Shown: positions 22,501 to 34,883 of the stretch, in pieces
How the letters are laid out: each line of letters opens with the position of its first letter
How positions within the stretch are numbered: position 1 is the stretch's first letter
NCBI GenBank assembly: GCA_004194705.1
Contig: SADC01000132.1
Coordinates: forward strand, 186,001-250,000
Direction: 5' to 3'
Source: Ditylenchus dipsaci
Lineage: Eukaryota; Nematoda; Chromadorea; Rhabditida; Anguinidae
DNA: 64,000 nucleotides
Program-made: the position numbers and the translations under genes
The notes under the pieces: generated by a model
Databases searched by the model: none
The model's input: only the letters and a program-made list of their open reading frames with translations
Told to the model about the DNA's origin: nothing

Positions 22501-24070
22501 CCGATCTGGCATTGTCAAGAAACGTTGGGCTCGACTGGTGGACGGTTCATAATTTTGAACAATTTTATTCACAAACAAAAAATTCGAAATATATTTTTGC
22601 AATGATAGAGCTGTCCCCCGCGAATTTAAAAACTCGGAATTCCCATTTTCATCAATGGCGATGGTCTATTAAGAGCTATAGTCAGGGCTCGTATGTGTCC
22701 TTTTTGAAAAGATTTGTCCTTTTTTAGAACCCAAAATCTTTTTTATTTTTAAAGATTTTAGTCAAAAAAATTTTCGCTTCAAAGTGGCAATAAGCACTGG
22801 AAAAATGGCACTTTTGACGAAAAATGGTAAAAATGTCCTTTTTTCACCCAAATGTCCTTTTTTTCAAAATTTTGAGTTACGAATCCTGGCTATAGTCCAA
22901 GCAACAAAATATATAAAATGGCACTGCTTGGTAACTTGCTTGCTTTTTTTTCAATCATCTTCGTCTAAGACCATGTAAAATGCCAATAAAGAAGCAAGTC
23001 GCACAGATTTCTGTGAAAAATGAGGTCCCATATAATGTTCAACCAATAAAATAAGGTAGTCTGTCAAAAATGCGTAAAAATGGTCTCCTATGGGCCCGAA
23101 TTATCTGATAAAAGTGGATACCAATTTTGCAGATGAATTTACTTCACATGGATTTACCTTAAGTCCATCGGCCCGATTTTTGCTTCATCACACTTAATTT
23201 AACCCACTTTTTTTTTTCTCCAAAGGAAGTGGTATATATTGTGTTGTAGTGTGTGCAGTATTAGTAATAAGTGACCGGTAGATAGTGGATCACTGCCCTG
23301 TATTTAATCGCCCTCTTCCGATTTATTGACACACATTTGGTTGAGCATTCAGTGCTGCTGCAGCCTCAGGTGGTGGTGACATGTAGAAAGAGCTATATAG
23401 GCTGCTGCCGTTCTTACATCTTCTCTTCTCTCCCCTTTACAAAGTCAAACCTTGACCTAGATTAATTAGCACTAGTTTACCTGGAATGTTTTCTTGTCTG
23501 TGTGCTACAAATTAATATGCTCGTTTACAACCAGATCCACTTGTTATTGCTCTTATTTATACTTGTACATCTATAGATTACCGTATGAAGACAGTTTGTG
23601 TTTTTATTTTGTTATTGTTTATGACTTGTTCACAATAGTTGGAGTAAAGGTGTTCACAATAACATTTTACTCCAACTCTGACCATTGCGAACAAGCCATA
23701 AGTGATCGATAAATAGAGCCCATGGGCTTTTGTTGAAAGATATGCGGTATTCGAAAAGTGCAGCTTGGATTTTTGTTTGTCAAATACTAAATATTTGTTT
23801 ACCTTTTTCTCTCCTCTAACAGTGGCCTTTCAGAAATATAGACGTAACAAAGGCAGGGTTGGCAAAATGTAACATTTAGGGCACATATAAGGTCACAGAA
23901 AATTTCGCAGAATTTACATAAATTTTAATTAGAGTTTAAGATTTTCAAGAAAATATAAGGAAAATTTACGTGCGAAGCCCAAGTGAATCAAGTGACAATC
24001 CAAGTGACCCAAGTGAAAAGCCCAAGTGCATCCCCTTCTCCAAAGAATTTTATTTTGAGGGAATGTGCAT
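22500..24070. other. No gene recognised
   Basis: Only short open frames of biased composition are present. A hairpin lies at about 23627-23700 (GACTTGTTCACAATAGTTGG against CCATTGCGAACAAGCC). Nothing here supports a promoter or exon. Confidence 0.4.
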
Positions 24071-24079
24071 TTTAGTTAG

Positions 24080-25708
24080 GACTAGTTTTTGCCCGCCCTG
24101 CGGGCGGGTTTTATTTTTCGCTGATATTTTCGAATTTTTTCGCTATAAATTCCGTAGTATTTTTCAATTTATTTACGCTGATGTTTCCGTATCATTTTTT
24201 TGTTTATTTTTCGTTTGTTTTACTTCAAAAAATATACATATTCTTTTGAGAATCAAGAAAGGCTTCAATTTAAACCGCTCAATCATTGATTCGATATCTC
24301 ATTCAGATACTTGGACGATTGAGAAAAATCAGAAACTATACATGACATGGAGTCTTTTTTCTTGTTGCTAAGATCACAAAAGCGTTCGTTTTGTGACCTG
24401 TGGTGGGATTCACAAAAACGTCTTTTTCTATTGCGGGTTTTATAACAGTGGTCTGTGGTCTTTTAGAAGTCTATGAATTAAGCATATAAGCATACGATGA
24501 ATAAATGTTAGCTAAGAGATATGAAACATTCAATGAAACTTGAACCATGATGAATGAGCCACAAACAAATTGAGGACATATGAGACATAAAACATGAACC
24601 ATGAGACTCGAAACATAAGTCGTGATCTATCAACTCCTTTCGAGAACATACAAAAGTACTACATTTACCGACTCTTTCAGACGTGGTAGTTGAGATTTTC
24701 AAGGCGTCTTTCTCATGAGCAAAATTTACGAAGGTCCCGTATTTTTCTGCGGATAATTAAGTAAAAGTGCCTTTTTGAGTAAAATTTACGAAAGTGTTCA
24801 CTTTATTAGCACTTCGACTGAACTATGATTCCTGTTTGAATCAAGACAATGAGATTCGTATGAAATATTTCGAAACTTTCGAAAAAGACTCGAATAGTTC
24901 AATCGATTTCAAAATTCAATTTAAGTGATTGGATGATGCAAAAGACAAAGTTTATTATACAAACAGCGATCAAATGAAATACAGAGATTCTTAAATGACT
25001 TCATTCTTTCGTAACCCACCAAGAAAGTTCCAGTACCTTGAATGGCCACCACTCGGGTTTAGCACCTTGATTCTTTGCTTCTCTCTCTTGAGACATCACG
25101 AAGAGTAGAGATACTAAAGCAGAAGGATTTATATCTGAATCATAGAAGCATCACTAGAAAGAAAAGAATCAAGTGCTAAAACCGAGTGGCGGCCATTAAA
25201 GGTACTGGAACTGTGTAATGCTTCTATGATTCAATATAAATCCTTTGCTTTTAGTATCTCTACTCTTCGTGAGTTCTCAAGAGAAGAAGCAAAGAATCAA
25301 GGTGCTAAACCCGAGTGGTGGCCATTCAAGGTACTGGAACTGTGTAATGCTTCTATGATTCGATATAAATCCTTCTGCTTTAGTATCTCTACTCTTCGTG
25401 ATGTCTCAAGAGAAGAAGCAAAGAATCAAGGTGCTAAACCCGAGTGGTGGCCATTCAAGGTACTGGAACTGTGTAATGCTTCTATGATTCGATATAAATC
25501 CTTCTGCTTTAGTATCTCTAGTCAACAAATAAAAGAATGAGAGAATTAACCACTGACTAAAAATAATGATGAGACTCTCAAAGACTGAGTCGTCAAAAAA
25601 TATTTTTCTGTTTCCTCTTGAGACCAACTTTCAAACGACAATTTTGAGACATTTTTGAGACAAAATCGGACGGACGGACACAAACTCTCTTTTAGTATAT
25701 AGGATTAG
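24080..25708. mobile_element. Possible transposon remnant, GCCCGCC...GGACGGACGGAC ends
   Basis: The left side has ACTAGTTTTTGCCCGCCCTGCGGGCGGG at 24081. The right side has CGGACGGACGGACACAAACTCTC followed by TATATAGGATTAGGA at about 25670-25708. Pairs of such words bound dispersed non-coding elements in many invertebrate genomes. The 133-codon frame at 23970-24371 crosses the left end and is not convincing. The segment contains the tandem repeat described separately. Confidence 0.35.
25014..25530. repeat. 129-bp tandem repeat plus inverted copy
   Basis: The word GGTACTGGAACTGTGTAATG occurs at 25201, 25330 and 25459, an exact 129-base period. An inverted copy of the unit lies at about 25020-25140. 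Since 129 is a multiple of three, the plus strand stays open as 43-residue repeats (REEAKNQGAKPEWWPFKVLE) from 25226 to 25540, but there is no splice or promoter context. It is most simply a minisatellite with a foldback. Confidence 0.8.
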
Positions 25709-25709
25709 G

Positions 25710-26750
25710 ATCGTAGGCTTATGCTTAGGCCACAAGTCATATCAATAAGCGTAACACCAAAATCAAAACCCCTTGATTTTAATAATTTTTGGAGAGGGGT
25801 GCTTTCGGGGGAAGATAAACCGATCAAGATGCAGTAACCTCTGGATGCCGAAGTCAAGCTTGATAGTTGTGATTTCAAAGTTCTCTTCGATGCTGCTGAC
25901 TAATGACTTAGCATGGTGGTGGCCGTTCCGCACAAGATTAATACAGAACCTTCAGTAGAATGCTGTCGGTAACATAAACAAAGCGGTTGGATCGATGTAA
26001 CCCTATTGGTTTTGCATAGTAGATGTTGTATATGTGCTGTAATTATAATCACTAGCAACACTAGAGAAATAAGTTCTCTTGAAGTGCCTGTGTGTGTTAG
26101 TCTAGAGAAGAGTTTTGATTTATCGGTGGTGTCTTCTTTGCTTACAGCCTGGGATTGACCCAATTTTGATAAGGAAATCTTATTGAAGGTTGAGCGCAGC
26201 AAGGATATCTGGGTGCTCTTGCTATCTTCTACAATTGATTTCATATTTGTTTCCGTTTTTTCCTCCTTTCTAAATATTTATGTGGGGTCGCACAGAGGGG
26301 CAGAAGAAACGCTGCTAAATGAGGTTGCCTCTTTTACTCAACTATTTTTTATTGTTTTTCTTTGTTTTAAGATCATGCACTCTGACCCAAAAAATAACTG
26401 ATTTTTGTTTTAATTGTTCACTGCTTGAGTTGTTAGATTAGTTGGCGTGTTTTTTGATAATTTTTTTAATTTTTTTGACGTATAACTTTTTTGTAGAACA
26501 AAACTGAAAATCAATGCCATAGGAAATTTTTTCGTCTAGCTAGGGACCCTCCTGGAGTGTCATTCTGAGGACCCTGTCGCGTGAATTTTTTTATTGCATA
26601 TTCTTGTAGAGTATGTATGACTTCCTAGTAAAACTTTACCAGTGAGACCAGACGAAAACTGGCTCCATAATCAAACATAAAATATTCATGATACGGGTAT
26701 CGTGGTTTTAGTTGGGGATTTTCATTCAATATCTTTTGTTCACACAATTT
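25710..26750. other. No gene recognised; possible decayed ORF on minus strand
   Basis: The minus strand is open for 114 codons (25900-26244) with mixed composition. There are no flanking splice sites and no motif that I recognise. The rest is AT-rich non-coding sequence. Confidence 0.35.
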
Positions 26751-26756
26751 TTTTTC

Positions 26757-27146
26757 AAGTTGTATACTTTTATGCTCAAAATGACTGCAAGAATAAAAAA
26801 AAATATTTTGATAGTGAAAAATCCATAAAAATGTGTTGAAAAGTTCAGAAATAAGGAAATCAAGTCAAGTAACAATGTGTTATGGAGATAAGGTTGAGTA
26901 AAACGCTGTTATGTGACTTGGTTTTGCTGGTCTTGAAATTTTTTATATAAATATGTAAATTTTTCTTACCAGAAAAACCATTAGAATCTAGCAGACACTT
27001 TAATCTAATCTCCATAACACATTGTTATTTGACTTGATTTTGCTTATTTCTGAACTTTTTAACATAATTTTATGGATTTTTCACTATCAAAATATTTGCT
27101 AGATTCTAGCGCTCATTATGAGCATAAAAGTATACAACTTGAAAGC
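26757..27146. mobile_element. 390-bp foldback element
   Basis: Ends TCAAGTTGTATACTTTTATGC and its complement GCATAAAAGTATACAACTTGA enclose arms that also share GGATTTTTCACTATCAAAAT and CAATGTGTTATGGAGAT. It is non-coding and directly abuts the next element. Confidence 0.75.
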
Positions 27147-27409
27147 TACCGTTTTTCCTCTAATTACTCCCTTTCCTAAAATCCGTATTTTTATCCGGAC
27201 CTTTTTTCTCGATTTCACAATGTTTTCTTAGATTTTTAAGCTACACCGGCAAATTCGGTATGTTCGGATAGTTGAGATTCAGGGCTGTTATTTGTGAGGT
27301 CGTGTAACATCAAAATAATCTAAGAATGCTAGAAAACCTGAGTAAATGGCTTCTGCGTACAAAATACGGATTTTGGGGAGGGAAGTAATTTAAGGAAATA
27401 TATACGGTA
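27147..27409. mobile_element. Hairpin MITE, ACCGTATT family
   Basis: Left TACCGTTTTTCCTCTAATTAC and right GTAATTTAAGGAAATATATACGGTA are inverted, as are AAAATCCGTATTTTTA and its complement. It is the same terminal family as 5868-6122 and 44487-44738. Confidence 0.65.
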
Positions 27410-29490
27410 TACTAAGGCTTAAATTTTTTTAGTAGCCAACACATAGGTATGTAATTGTATTGTATTTTAATTGCTGTTCCTTTGAACATTTTATGCTCTT
27501 ACAGACAATTGAAATCGTTTACATCAAATATTCTTTCTATTCTCTGAAAATTCCTCAAAAATAAAAAGCTGTTCACCCCGTGTGAAAAAAGACTGTTTTG
27601 CTAATAAAAATTTCCTGTTAAAACTTTTTGAAAAAAATCCTCATATTTCACTTAAAATCCACTGTAAATGGTCACTTTGTCGGGAAACAATTAAGTGCAA
27701 TTAAAACGGCAAAAAATGATGAATTGGTGAAAAAAGTATTGCTTGCAGCAATAACAGGAGAAAAAACTTTTGCTGCAGGTATTGTTGATCCTAGCCAATA
27801 TGGTGGATACTGCAGCTGACCGACTTCTTACCGCTCATCCATGCAATTTTACGATCCATTTGCAGTATTTTTTCCTTCTTCCTCAAAGAATCATCGATCC
27901 GAGAAGCAAGAAGGAAGAAAAAAGTAACAGTGCTCTATACAGGGTGCGCCAAACACAGCTCTGCTAGCGTTAAATAATTTTTCGGTGTTTTATTGCATCA
28001 TTGATCAGTAGGGTTGATGATTCGGCACGAATATTTTGGTTAAAAGTACACTTCGACTATTTTGAAGAAAAAGGCTTATTTTATCCATTTATTATTGATA
28101 GTTTGAAGCAAAAAAAAAGTTTTTGAGTTTAAAAAATAAAAAAATTTCGGGTCTCTCGAAAAGTAAAAATTTGTTTAAAAAATACAGATATCACCTCTGC
28201 AAAAGTACCATAAGTGATATGCAGGGTGTCTCAATAATCGCGGCCATGACTTTTGCGTAGATCGAATTTTTCAAACCATTTCGAAAAGCAAATTTTTGGT
28301 ATATAATGTGAAAAAACGAATTTTGCTTGATCCCCTCTATGGTTTAAGCGTGCCAATCCATACAGAATCCTTAGACCAGGATCTAAACCACGAAGAAGCG
28401 AAGAGAATTTCAATGTTTGGCCTACAAGCTAGTTATTGCCAAAACAAAATTTGCAAAATTCTTGAATCCCCTTTTACAGTTAAACCATGGTTATGCGCCA
28501 CCCCAGGAACCTTAGGATCATTCATGCTTAGGGTGGCGGATAACCCAGGTTCGACTGTTTTATGTTTTAATTGTTCATTTTCTTTATTTATCATTGAATT
28601 ATAGACTTTATCATTTTTGGATGCTATTGATGATCCAATAAACCTTTATTATATTACCGTAGCACTTTGTCACTTCCGCTAGTCCTAAATACGGCACCGA
28701 GGAGTGACGGACTATCAAAGTTTGACTGTTAATTCAAAATTCTCTCTGTTGTCATTTTGAACTGTTCTTCGGTAGTCTTGAACTAATAAGTCCCATTTTC
28801 TCATTTTTAAGTCTTCGCTTTAGTATTTGGCGTTAGGAGAAATTATTACAAACTTTCTGTAGCCTAGCACATTGGTTGTGACCTGGCTACGAAAAGTTTG
28901 AGTTGAGCCGTAATTTTTTATTTTAAATATCAATTGGTTTGAACTACCCTGTAAAGACATTCATTCTCCAAGTTTTCGGAACAAAAAATATTTCCGAGTA
29001 AAATACAACCCCACCTTTTCTTCTATCTCCCGACAATGACTGATGATATTGGAGAAGGAGAAAAGGGGATAATAGGCGCCGATAGGCTGGCAGCTCAAGA
29101 AGTTTTGTGGGTCAGCCCTCCTGGCTGCTCACCTTATTTGGAGACGCAGACAGGATGGTTTTGGGGGTGGAGAGAATATTAGTAGTGATCCGATATGGAT
29201 GGATGGACGACTGCAACAAACACACTCAAAACTGCGTCTTTATCCTAAAATAAACGAAACTTATTCATCCAGCCTGTTTGAGTGTGAGAAACAGCTAGCA
29301 GCATTTGCCTTCGCTCTTTGTGAGATGTGACATTGATTTGTTTGGAAATAAGCTTCTGTAAGATGGATTGAGTAGTTTTGTTTTTTTGTCTTTTGTGAAT
29401 ATTTATGTTTTCATTGTTAAACTTATTCATTACTGTCATTTGCACTCCGTTACTTTTTAACTAAATAATTTTTTTCAAATATGCCAATGG
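27410..29490. other. No gene recognised
   Basis: Several open frames below about 100 codons overlap on both strands (for example 28296-28604 plus and 28231-28413 minus) with no domain or splice support. A terminus-like CAGGGTGTCTCAATAATCGC at 28222 and an imperfect palindrome near 28290-28420 suggest an old element. GGATAACCCAGGTTCGACTG near 28540 is B-box-like, but no cloverleaf folds. Confidence 0.35.
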
Positions 29491-30164
29491 CTCAAATTGT
29501 TTTACCCCGCCAAATTACTGATTTACCCCGCCAAATTATTTTTTTACCCCGCCAAATTTGAATTTTGAGCAAAATACTTGTTTACCCCGCCAAATTACTG
29601 ATTTACCCCGCCAAATTATTCATTTACCCCGCCAAATTTGAATTTTGAGCAAAATACTCGTTTACCCCGCCAAATTACTGATTTACCCCGCCAAATTACT
29701 GATTTACCCCGCCAAATTATTCATTTACCCCGCTAAATTATTCATTTTACCCCGTCAAATTTTTACTTTACTTGGGGATGTTGTATTCTGCCTATGTTGA
29801 TTTTCATCTTTAAGTACTAGCTTCAGATGATAAGAGGACCTGCTTCTTCTTGGATTAAGGAAAAACTTTGCCGAAACAAAGAGGAAATAAACAGAAAGTA
29901 AGCCAATAATATTTGTCTCATTAGGTGAGACCACCATTTTTTCGATTGCTTCATATCAAGTAACAGTAAAGTCTCAAGTTGTTATAAATCGACCCTTCTT
30001 CAATACGTAAAAACGGAAAGAGATAAAACCATGACAAGAATACTTTATTACCAAAAAACTCAACAAAGCAAACAGTTGACATCAAATTCAAGCAAAATGA
30101 TATGTACTGTATAAATGATAACTAAATTCGCTCCAAAGCTTGACCAACTTTCTTTTTTATCCCT

Positions 30165-31320
30165 CTCTTCATTCGTGGCTCCAGAGGTCGCGGCAAAGGA
30201 TCAATCAGCTTTTCAGTTTCCATAAGCAGCAAGGAGTGAAGCCCTAGCAAGTTCTGCCACATCATTTTTGATCTCTTCACAGGCCTCTTGGTATATTCTA
30301 CCCTTAGGCAAATCCTTGTTCAGATCCATTGTCACGTGAGCGTAGCACATACCTCGCTTTGTACTTGGAAACACTTGATGGCAAGCTAAAAAATACCTTT
30401 AAAGGGGGGGGACACTTGGGGGGGTTGAGAAATGGGTTTGTCAAGCTGGTGAAAAACCCATAAATAGGTTGCAAAAAGATTTTAAATATAAAATTATTTA
30501 TGTGATTTTATGATGGGTTTCACCACATTATTCGACAATATTTAGTGAAACCCATCATAAAATCACATAAATAATTTTATATCTAAAATTTTTTGCAACC
30601 CATTTATGGGTTTTTCACCAGCTTGACAAACCCATTTCTCAACCCCCCCCCCCCAAGTGTCCCCCCCCTTTAAATTTTATCTTCTGACCATTGACCTGTT
30701 TACCAGCAGTGATTTGTGTTGCCCCATCAGCGACAAGTAGCTCTGGTTTGTAGTTGCCTGCTTGAGAAATAGCCTCCAGAAAGCCCTTGTAACTCCAAGT
30801 GTCCTCATGCGAAGAAATTGCAGCATAAGTTGGAAAGAAAGTTTTGTCTGCATCAGAGAAGCCAGCAACCTAGGAAGTTATGAAAAATTCTATTGATAGC
30901 CAACGTTAAAAATACTCACTAGCAGAGGATAGTTGAAAGTCATAAGCTTGTTCGTTCCGTCACCTTGAACACCCTGCGAGTTTGCTTGGCGATTTTGGAG
31001 TTTCTTCGAGTTGATCACCAGATAGAACTGCTCAGTAAGCCTATCCACACCGTTCTCACGCACATTGATAGACCGGTAATTGAAGGCGACAGCAAAAGAC
31101 TTGTTCTCATCCACTAAACCGAATTTATTAACAGTAGTAGCCCGAACAATATTACAGAAGGGAAAGCTACCGGGTATTACTGTTTTGTTCGAAGTACTAT
31201 TTCACGTCTTCAAGCGTCAGAGTGCTTGTAAATCCTTGCTTTCGGCATAAAGTAGACTTCTGGTTTTGCACTTGCTTCAACGATGGGATAACCAAACCTT
31301 CAAATTCGGCATCATCCTAA
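30165..31320 (-). CDS. MULE-type transposase, multi-exon, partial
   Basis: Minus-strand exons read GDGTNKLMTFNYPLLV (about 30930), continuing across a short intron into AGFSDADKTFFPTYAAIS and ELLVADGATQITAGKQ (about 30868-30700). After a second intron, which holds the TTAA element, comes VFPSTKRGMCYAHVTMDLNK (about 30370-30310), then a stop near 30224. The two Asp in GDGTNK and VADGA, and the Cys-x-x-His of MCYAHV, match the order of the MULE transposase core. An upstream exon near 31270 reads DDAEFEGLVIPSLK. A recognisable zinc finger and the final catalytic acidic residue were not located, so the copy may be truncated. It is the transposase of the surrounding element. Confidence 0.75.
30399..30673. 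mobile_element. TTAA-flanked MITE inside the MULE intron
   Basis: TTAA at 30399-30402 and 30670-30673 bound G-run/C-run termini followed by long complementary arms (ACTTGGGGGGGTTGAGAAAT, GATGGGTTTCACCACATTAT). It lies wholly within an intron of the MULE transposase. A relative at 37246-37783 is interrupted by a hAT-like MITE. Confidence 0.8.
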
Positions 31321-31894
31321 ACTTTTTTTGTTCGTTATGTTGTCTTTCTTGAGATGAATCATAGCACCAGATTGAGTTTTGGGCCAACCATAAATCAATT
31401 TTTTCTTCGTTTCGGCAAACTTTTTCCTTATTCCAAGAAGCAGCAGGTCCTCTTTTCATCTGAAGCTAGTACTTAAAGATGAAAATCAACATAGGCAGAA
31501 TACAAACATCCGCAAGTAAAGTAAAAATTTGACGGGGTAAAATGAATAATTTAGCGGGGTAAATGAATAATTTGGCGGGGTAAATCAGTGATTTGGCGGG
31601 GTAAATCAGTAATTTGGCGGGGTAAACGAGTATTTTGCTCAAAATTCAAATTTGGCGGGGTAAATGAATAATTTGGCGGGGTAAATCAGTAATTTGGCGG
31701 GGTAAACAAGTATTTTGCTCAAAATTCAAATTTGGCGGGTAAAAAAATAATTTGGCGGGGTAAATCAGTAATTTGGCGGGGTAAATTAGTTACAGCCATA
31801 TGCCAATTTGTATGCAATTCAAATCGAAAACTAGCTGCATTCAGCTAGTTTGAGTTTTTACTACAGGCAATACCCACTATGATGACACTCCTTC

Positions 31895-32112
31895 AAGTTC
31901 GTTCCCACCTAGGGTCCGACACTTTTTTACTTCTATTTCTAAAAACTTTTACTAACACTTTTTGATCAGTCTAATCAGAAAAAATCGCAAGGATTCCAAT
32001 TTCCCAATCTTTTTTTAAATGACAATAGTTTTGACAAAAAAGACCCGCGCCACTCAATATAACGAACCACTTTTTTTTTAAATATGTGTTCGTTATATTT
32101 AGCGTTGACTGT
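31895..32112. mobile_element. Half of a pogo/Tc1-like element
   Basis: It contains the family core GTTCGTTCCCACCTAGGGTC CGACACTTTTTTAC and a right end reading AGCGTTGACTGTA, but lacks the left terminus. Full relatives lie at 46020-46800, 52253-53581 and 61747-62053. Confidence 0.6.
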
Positions 32113-32870
32113 ATTATTTGAGCAAGGAGAATATTTGTATCCTATCGTTTTATGGCGCGCGTCTTCTTTCTTTATGACCTTTTCTTACAAAATTTCTGAA
32201 CCTTTTTAAGCAACTGTAGCTTATCGCTTATTCTTAAGCTGAAAATCCGCCGATCTTTTACTTCATCTAACAGTGATAATATTGAGCTCGATAACAGTAA
32301 CAAATGTCGTAAAATCTCAAGCATCTTATATCCTAAAAAGATCCTAATTAGAATCTTGACTTTCTACGGTTTTTTTGCAGCATTGTGAAAGAACATTTTG
32401 ACTGGATGATAGAGCAAAAAGCGGGAAGAGAGTTGGTTTTCGAATAACCTATGGCTGTCAAAGTGAGTACAGAAAATTTCAAAGTCACAAATCTAAAATA
32501 AAGAGGAACTAGCCGTGTAAAATAGAATACGAGGTCTTATAAAATTAGTAAAGTATTGGAAAATATATATATTAGTCTGATTCCACAACTTCAAAAGTAA
32601 AAATTTCTAACAGTTTTATCCAAATATTAGGTTTTCATGTGTAACTTCTGAAAAAGTAATCAACACAAGGGGGATTAAAAAACAAGGGTTTATAGTAGGG
32701 CTCCCAAACGTCTTTTATTTAAAGATTTGTCTTTCGCTTGGGACCTCAAGTATTTATAATTTTGAAAGTTACATTGAAATTTTATTTTTGGCAATCAGAA
32801 CCCTAATAAGCACTAATAAATTGGCACTTTTTGATCAGATGTCCTTTATTTTACAAAATGTCCTTTATTT
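32113..32870. other. No gene recognised
   Basis: AT-rich spacer with no open frame, splice pair or repeat structure that I can support. Confidence 0.4.
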
Positions 32871-32875
32871 TATGG

Positions 32876-34625
32876 ACAAAGCTTTTTTTTGCTGCAAAAA
32901 GACTTTTTTTCGCTGCAAAAAGACTTTTTTTTGCTGCAAAAATTAGTTGATGCAAAAAGTCTTTTTTTTGCTGCAAAAAAACTTTTTTTTGATGCAAAAA
33001 TTCTTTTTTTCGCTGCAAAAAGACTTTTTTTTGCTGCAAATCGGCTTTTTTTGCTGCAAATCGGCTTTTTCTGGTCCAAACTATTTTAGCTGTAATTTTG
33101 GCGTGCGGTCGATTGGTCCACGGTCAATTGCTCCACAAAATTATTTTCAAATTAATCTTTCTTATCTTGTGAAGAACTTCTGTTATTTTAACAGTTTTTC
33201 GATAATTCAGCCTTAACCCTACTGGTTAATCCACGCACCAACCAAACCAAGTGGTCATCCCTTTGTTGTTAAATTATTTTTTATGTTTTTCGGGTTCTAT
33301 TACCTGTTTTTTACACTAATTCGAGCATTCTAAAGAGGGTTTGATAATAGTAAAATTCCATTTCGTGGGGTAATTTATAGTTTCGTTAAAATTGCTGGAA
33401 TGACCCTGAAAGCTGAACTGGTGTTAAGGTAGTAGTACGGTACTAGTACCAAGGCATTGACCAGGTACCGGTATTCAGGAGTAGAAGTGCCTAGGTAATG
33501 GTGCTTGGGTGGTGGTTGTTTCTAGGTGGTACCCAGGTTGTTTATTAGACCATAAAAAGTTTGATCCAAGTGGACGACCACTTGGTTTTGTTGTGTCCAG
33601 GTGGTCGTACCCAGGTTGGAAAACTCAGGCAGTGTACTGGTACCCGGGTAGTAATATTGTCGACTGGTAAAGAAATTTCGGCGCTAGTAGCGAATACCCC
33701 CCCCCCCAAGCATCCGACCTTTAAAAATTGCTGTAACTACCCTTGCAAACAACAAGTTTAGGCTTAGCCCTTAGGCTTGGGGGTAGGCCAGCGTACGGAA
33801 GTTGTAACTAATGAAGAGTTTGCGCACATTTTCCGGGGTCTGGGAGATATATTTGGGTACTTTTTACTAAAGTAAAAAAAGTGAAAATCGTTGGGGGTAT
33901 TCGCTACTAGCGTCGAAATTTCAAAATTTACAATGTTTTTCTATGATCCAACCTCAGTTTTCATGGATAATCTATGCACCGACTGAACCAAGTTGTCGTC
34001 CACTTGGATCGATTTTTTCACGTTTTATGTTGCAAAATTGTTTTTTCTGGACTGATACGGGCAAGCTGAAAATGGTTTGATAATAGTGAAATATGGGTTT
34101 CTGGAATATTTTTTGAGTATTGGGGAATAATTGATTTTACCAAAACTCTATTTCACCAAACTAAAAAATACTCGAGAAAATGGCATTTTACCACTATCAA
34201 ACCATCTTCAGCATATCCGGATCAGTCCAGGAAACGGGTTTTGAAACATGGAAAACGTGAAAAAAATTTGCTCCAGGTGGACGACCACCTGGTTTGGTTG
34301 GTGCGGGGATTAACCAGTAGGGTTAAGGCTGAATTATCGAAAAACTGTTAAAATAACAGAAGTTCTTCACAAGATAAGAAAGATTAATTTGAAAATAATT
34401 TTGTGGAGCAATTGACCGTGGACCAATCGACCGCACGCCAAAATTACAGCTAAAATAGTTTGGACCAGAAAAAGCCGATTTGCAGCAAAAAAAAGCCGAT
34501 TTGCAGCAAAAAAAGTCTTTTTGCAGCGAAAAAAAGAATTTTTGCATCAACTAATTTTTGCAGCAAAAAAAAGTCTTTATGCAGCAAAAAAAAGTCTTTT
34601 TGCAGCAAAAAAAAGCTTTGTCCTT
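32876..34625. mobile_element. 1.75-kb composite foldback with GCTGCAAAAAGAC arrays
   Basis: The left arm (32876-33240) and right arm (34308-34625) are inverted copies, both ending at GACAAAGCTTTTTT. Each starts with a tandem array of an 18-20 base unit, TTTTTTGCTGCAAAAAGAC, which causes the repetitive KKSLFAAKK-type open frames. The arms share CAGCCTTAACCCTACTGG. Inside is another hairpin element (about 33241-34300, ends CCAACCAAACCAAGTGGTC), which in turn contains a hAT-like MITE. No transposase is found. Confidence 0.75.
33680..33914. mobile_element. hAT-like MITE, GGCGCTA family
   Basis: Termini GGCGCTAGTAGCGAATACCC and GGGTATTCGCTACTAGCGTC are perfect apart from one base. GAAATTTC is duplicated exactly at 33672-33679 and 33915-33922. 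It is 235 bases long, with the same interior as the copies at 2149 and 37477. Confidence 0.9.
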
Positions 34626-34804
34626 ATTTTATAAAGGTCTTTTATTTTTGAATTTTGAGTTGGGAGCTCTGCCTTTAGTCATTTCGAAAGCTACAGATGA
34701 AATTTAGTTATTCACGCGTCCTTCTTACCGGTTTTGTTTGCCATTATTATTGCGAGTCTTGCTTTACTCATGTTTTATATCTAGCACTTCATAGCATAAA
34801 ATGC

Positions 34805-34883
34805 TAATATAACCACAAATATTTCAGTTTTTCTTCGTCCTTTTGCTTCGAAAATAGTTGCCCGCACACATTCTACTAGGGCG
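34805..34883 (+). promoter_or_regulatory. 5' leader with splice acceptor before the start codon
   Basis: AATATTTCAG at 34818-34827 is a strong acceptor 56 bases before the ATG at 34884, with no in-frame upstream exon. It could be the end of a 5'-UTR intron or a spliced-leader trans-splice site, as is common in nematodes. No TATA box or other promoter element can be assigned. Confidence 0.45.

Larger units (their letters stand above)
29497..31790 (-). mobile_element. MULE transposon 2 with TTTACCCCGCCAAATTA arrays
   Basis: The left array (29497-29757) contains about ten copies of the 17-20 base unit TTTACCCCGCCAAATTA. The right array (about 31530-31790) is its inverted counterpart. The arms continue inward as unique inverted sequence (29760-29885 against 31400-31530, sharing TTTCATCTTTAAGTACTAGC in complement). 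The interior encodes a MULE-type transposase on the minus strand and is invaded by a TTAA element at 30399-30673. Confidence 0.85.

Noticed and set aside
29497..31790. CRISPR-like array because of regularly spaced repeats
   Set aside because: The units are tandem without unique spacers, occur inverted at both ends of a MULE, and the genome is eukaryotic.
32851..34651. KKSLFAAKK-repeat open frames on both strands as a repetitive protein
   Set aside because: They are translations of the GCTGCAAAAAGAC tandem arrays in a foldback element; frames exist in inverted copies equally.
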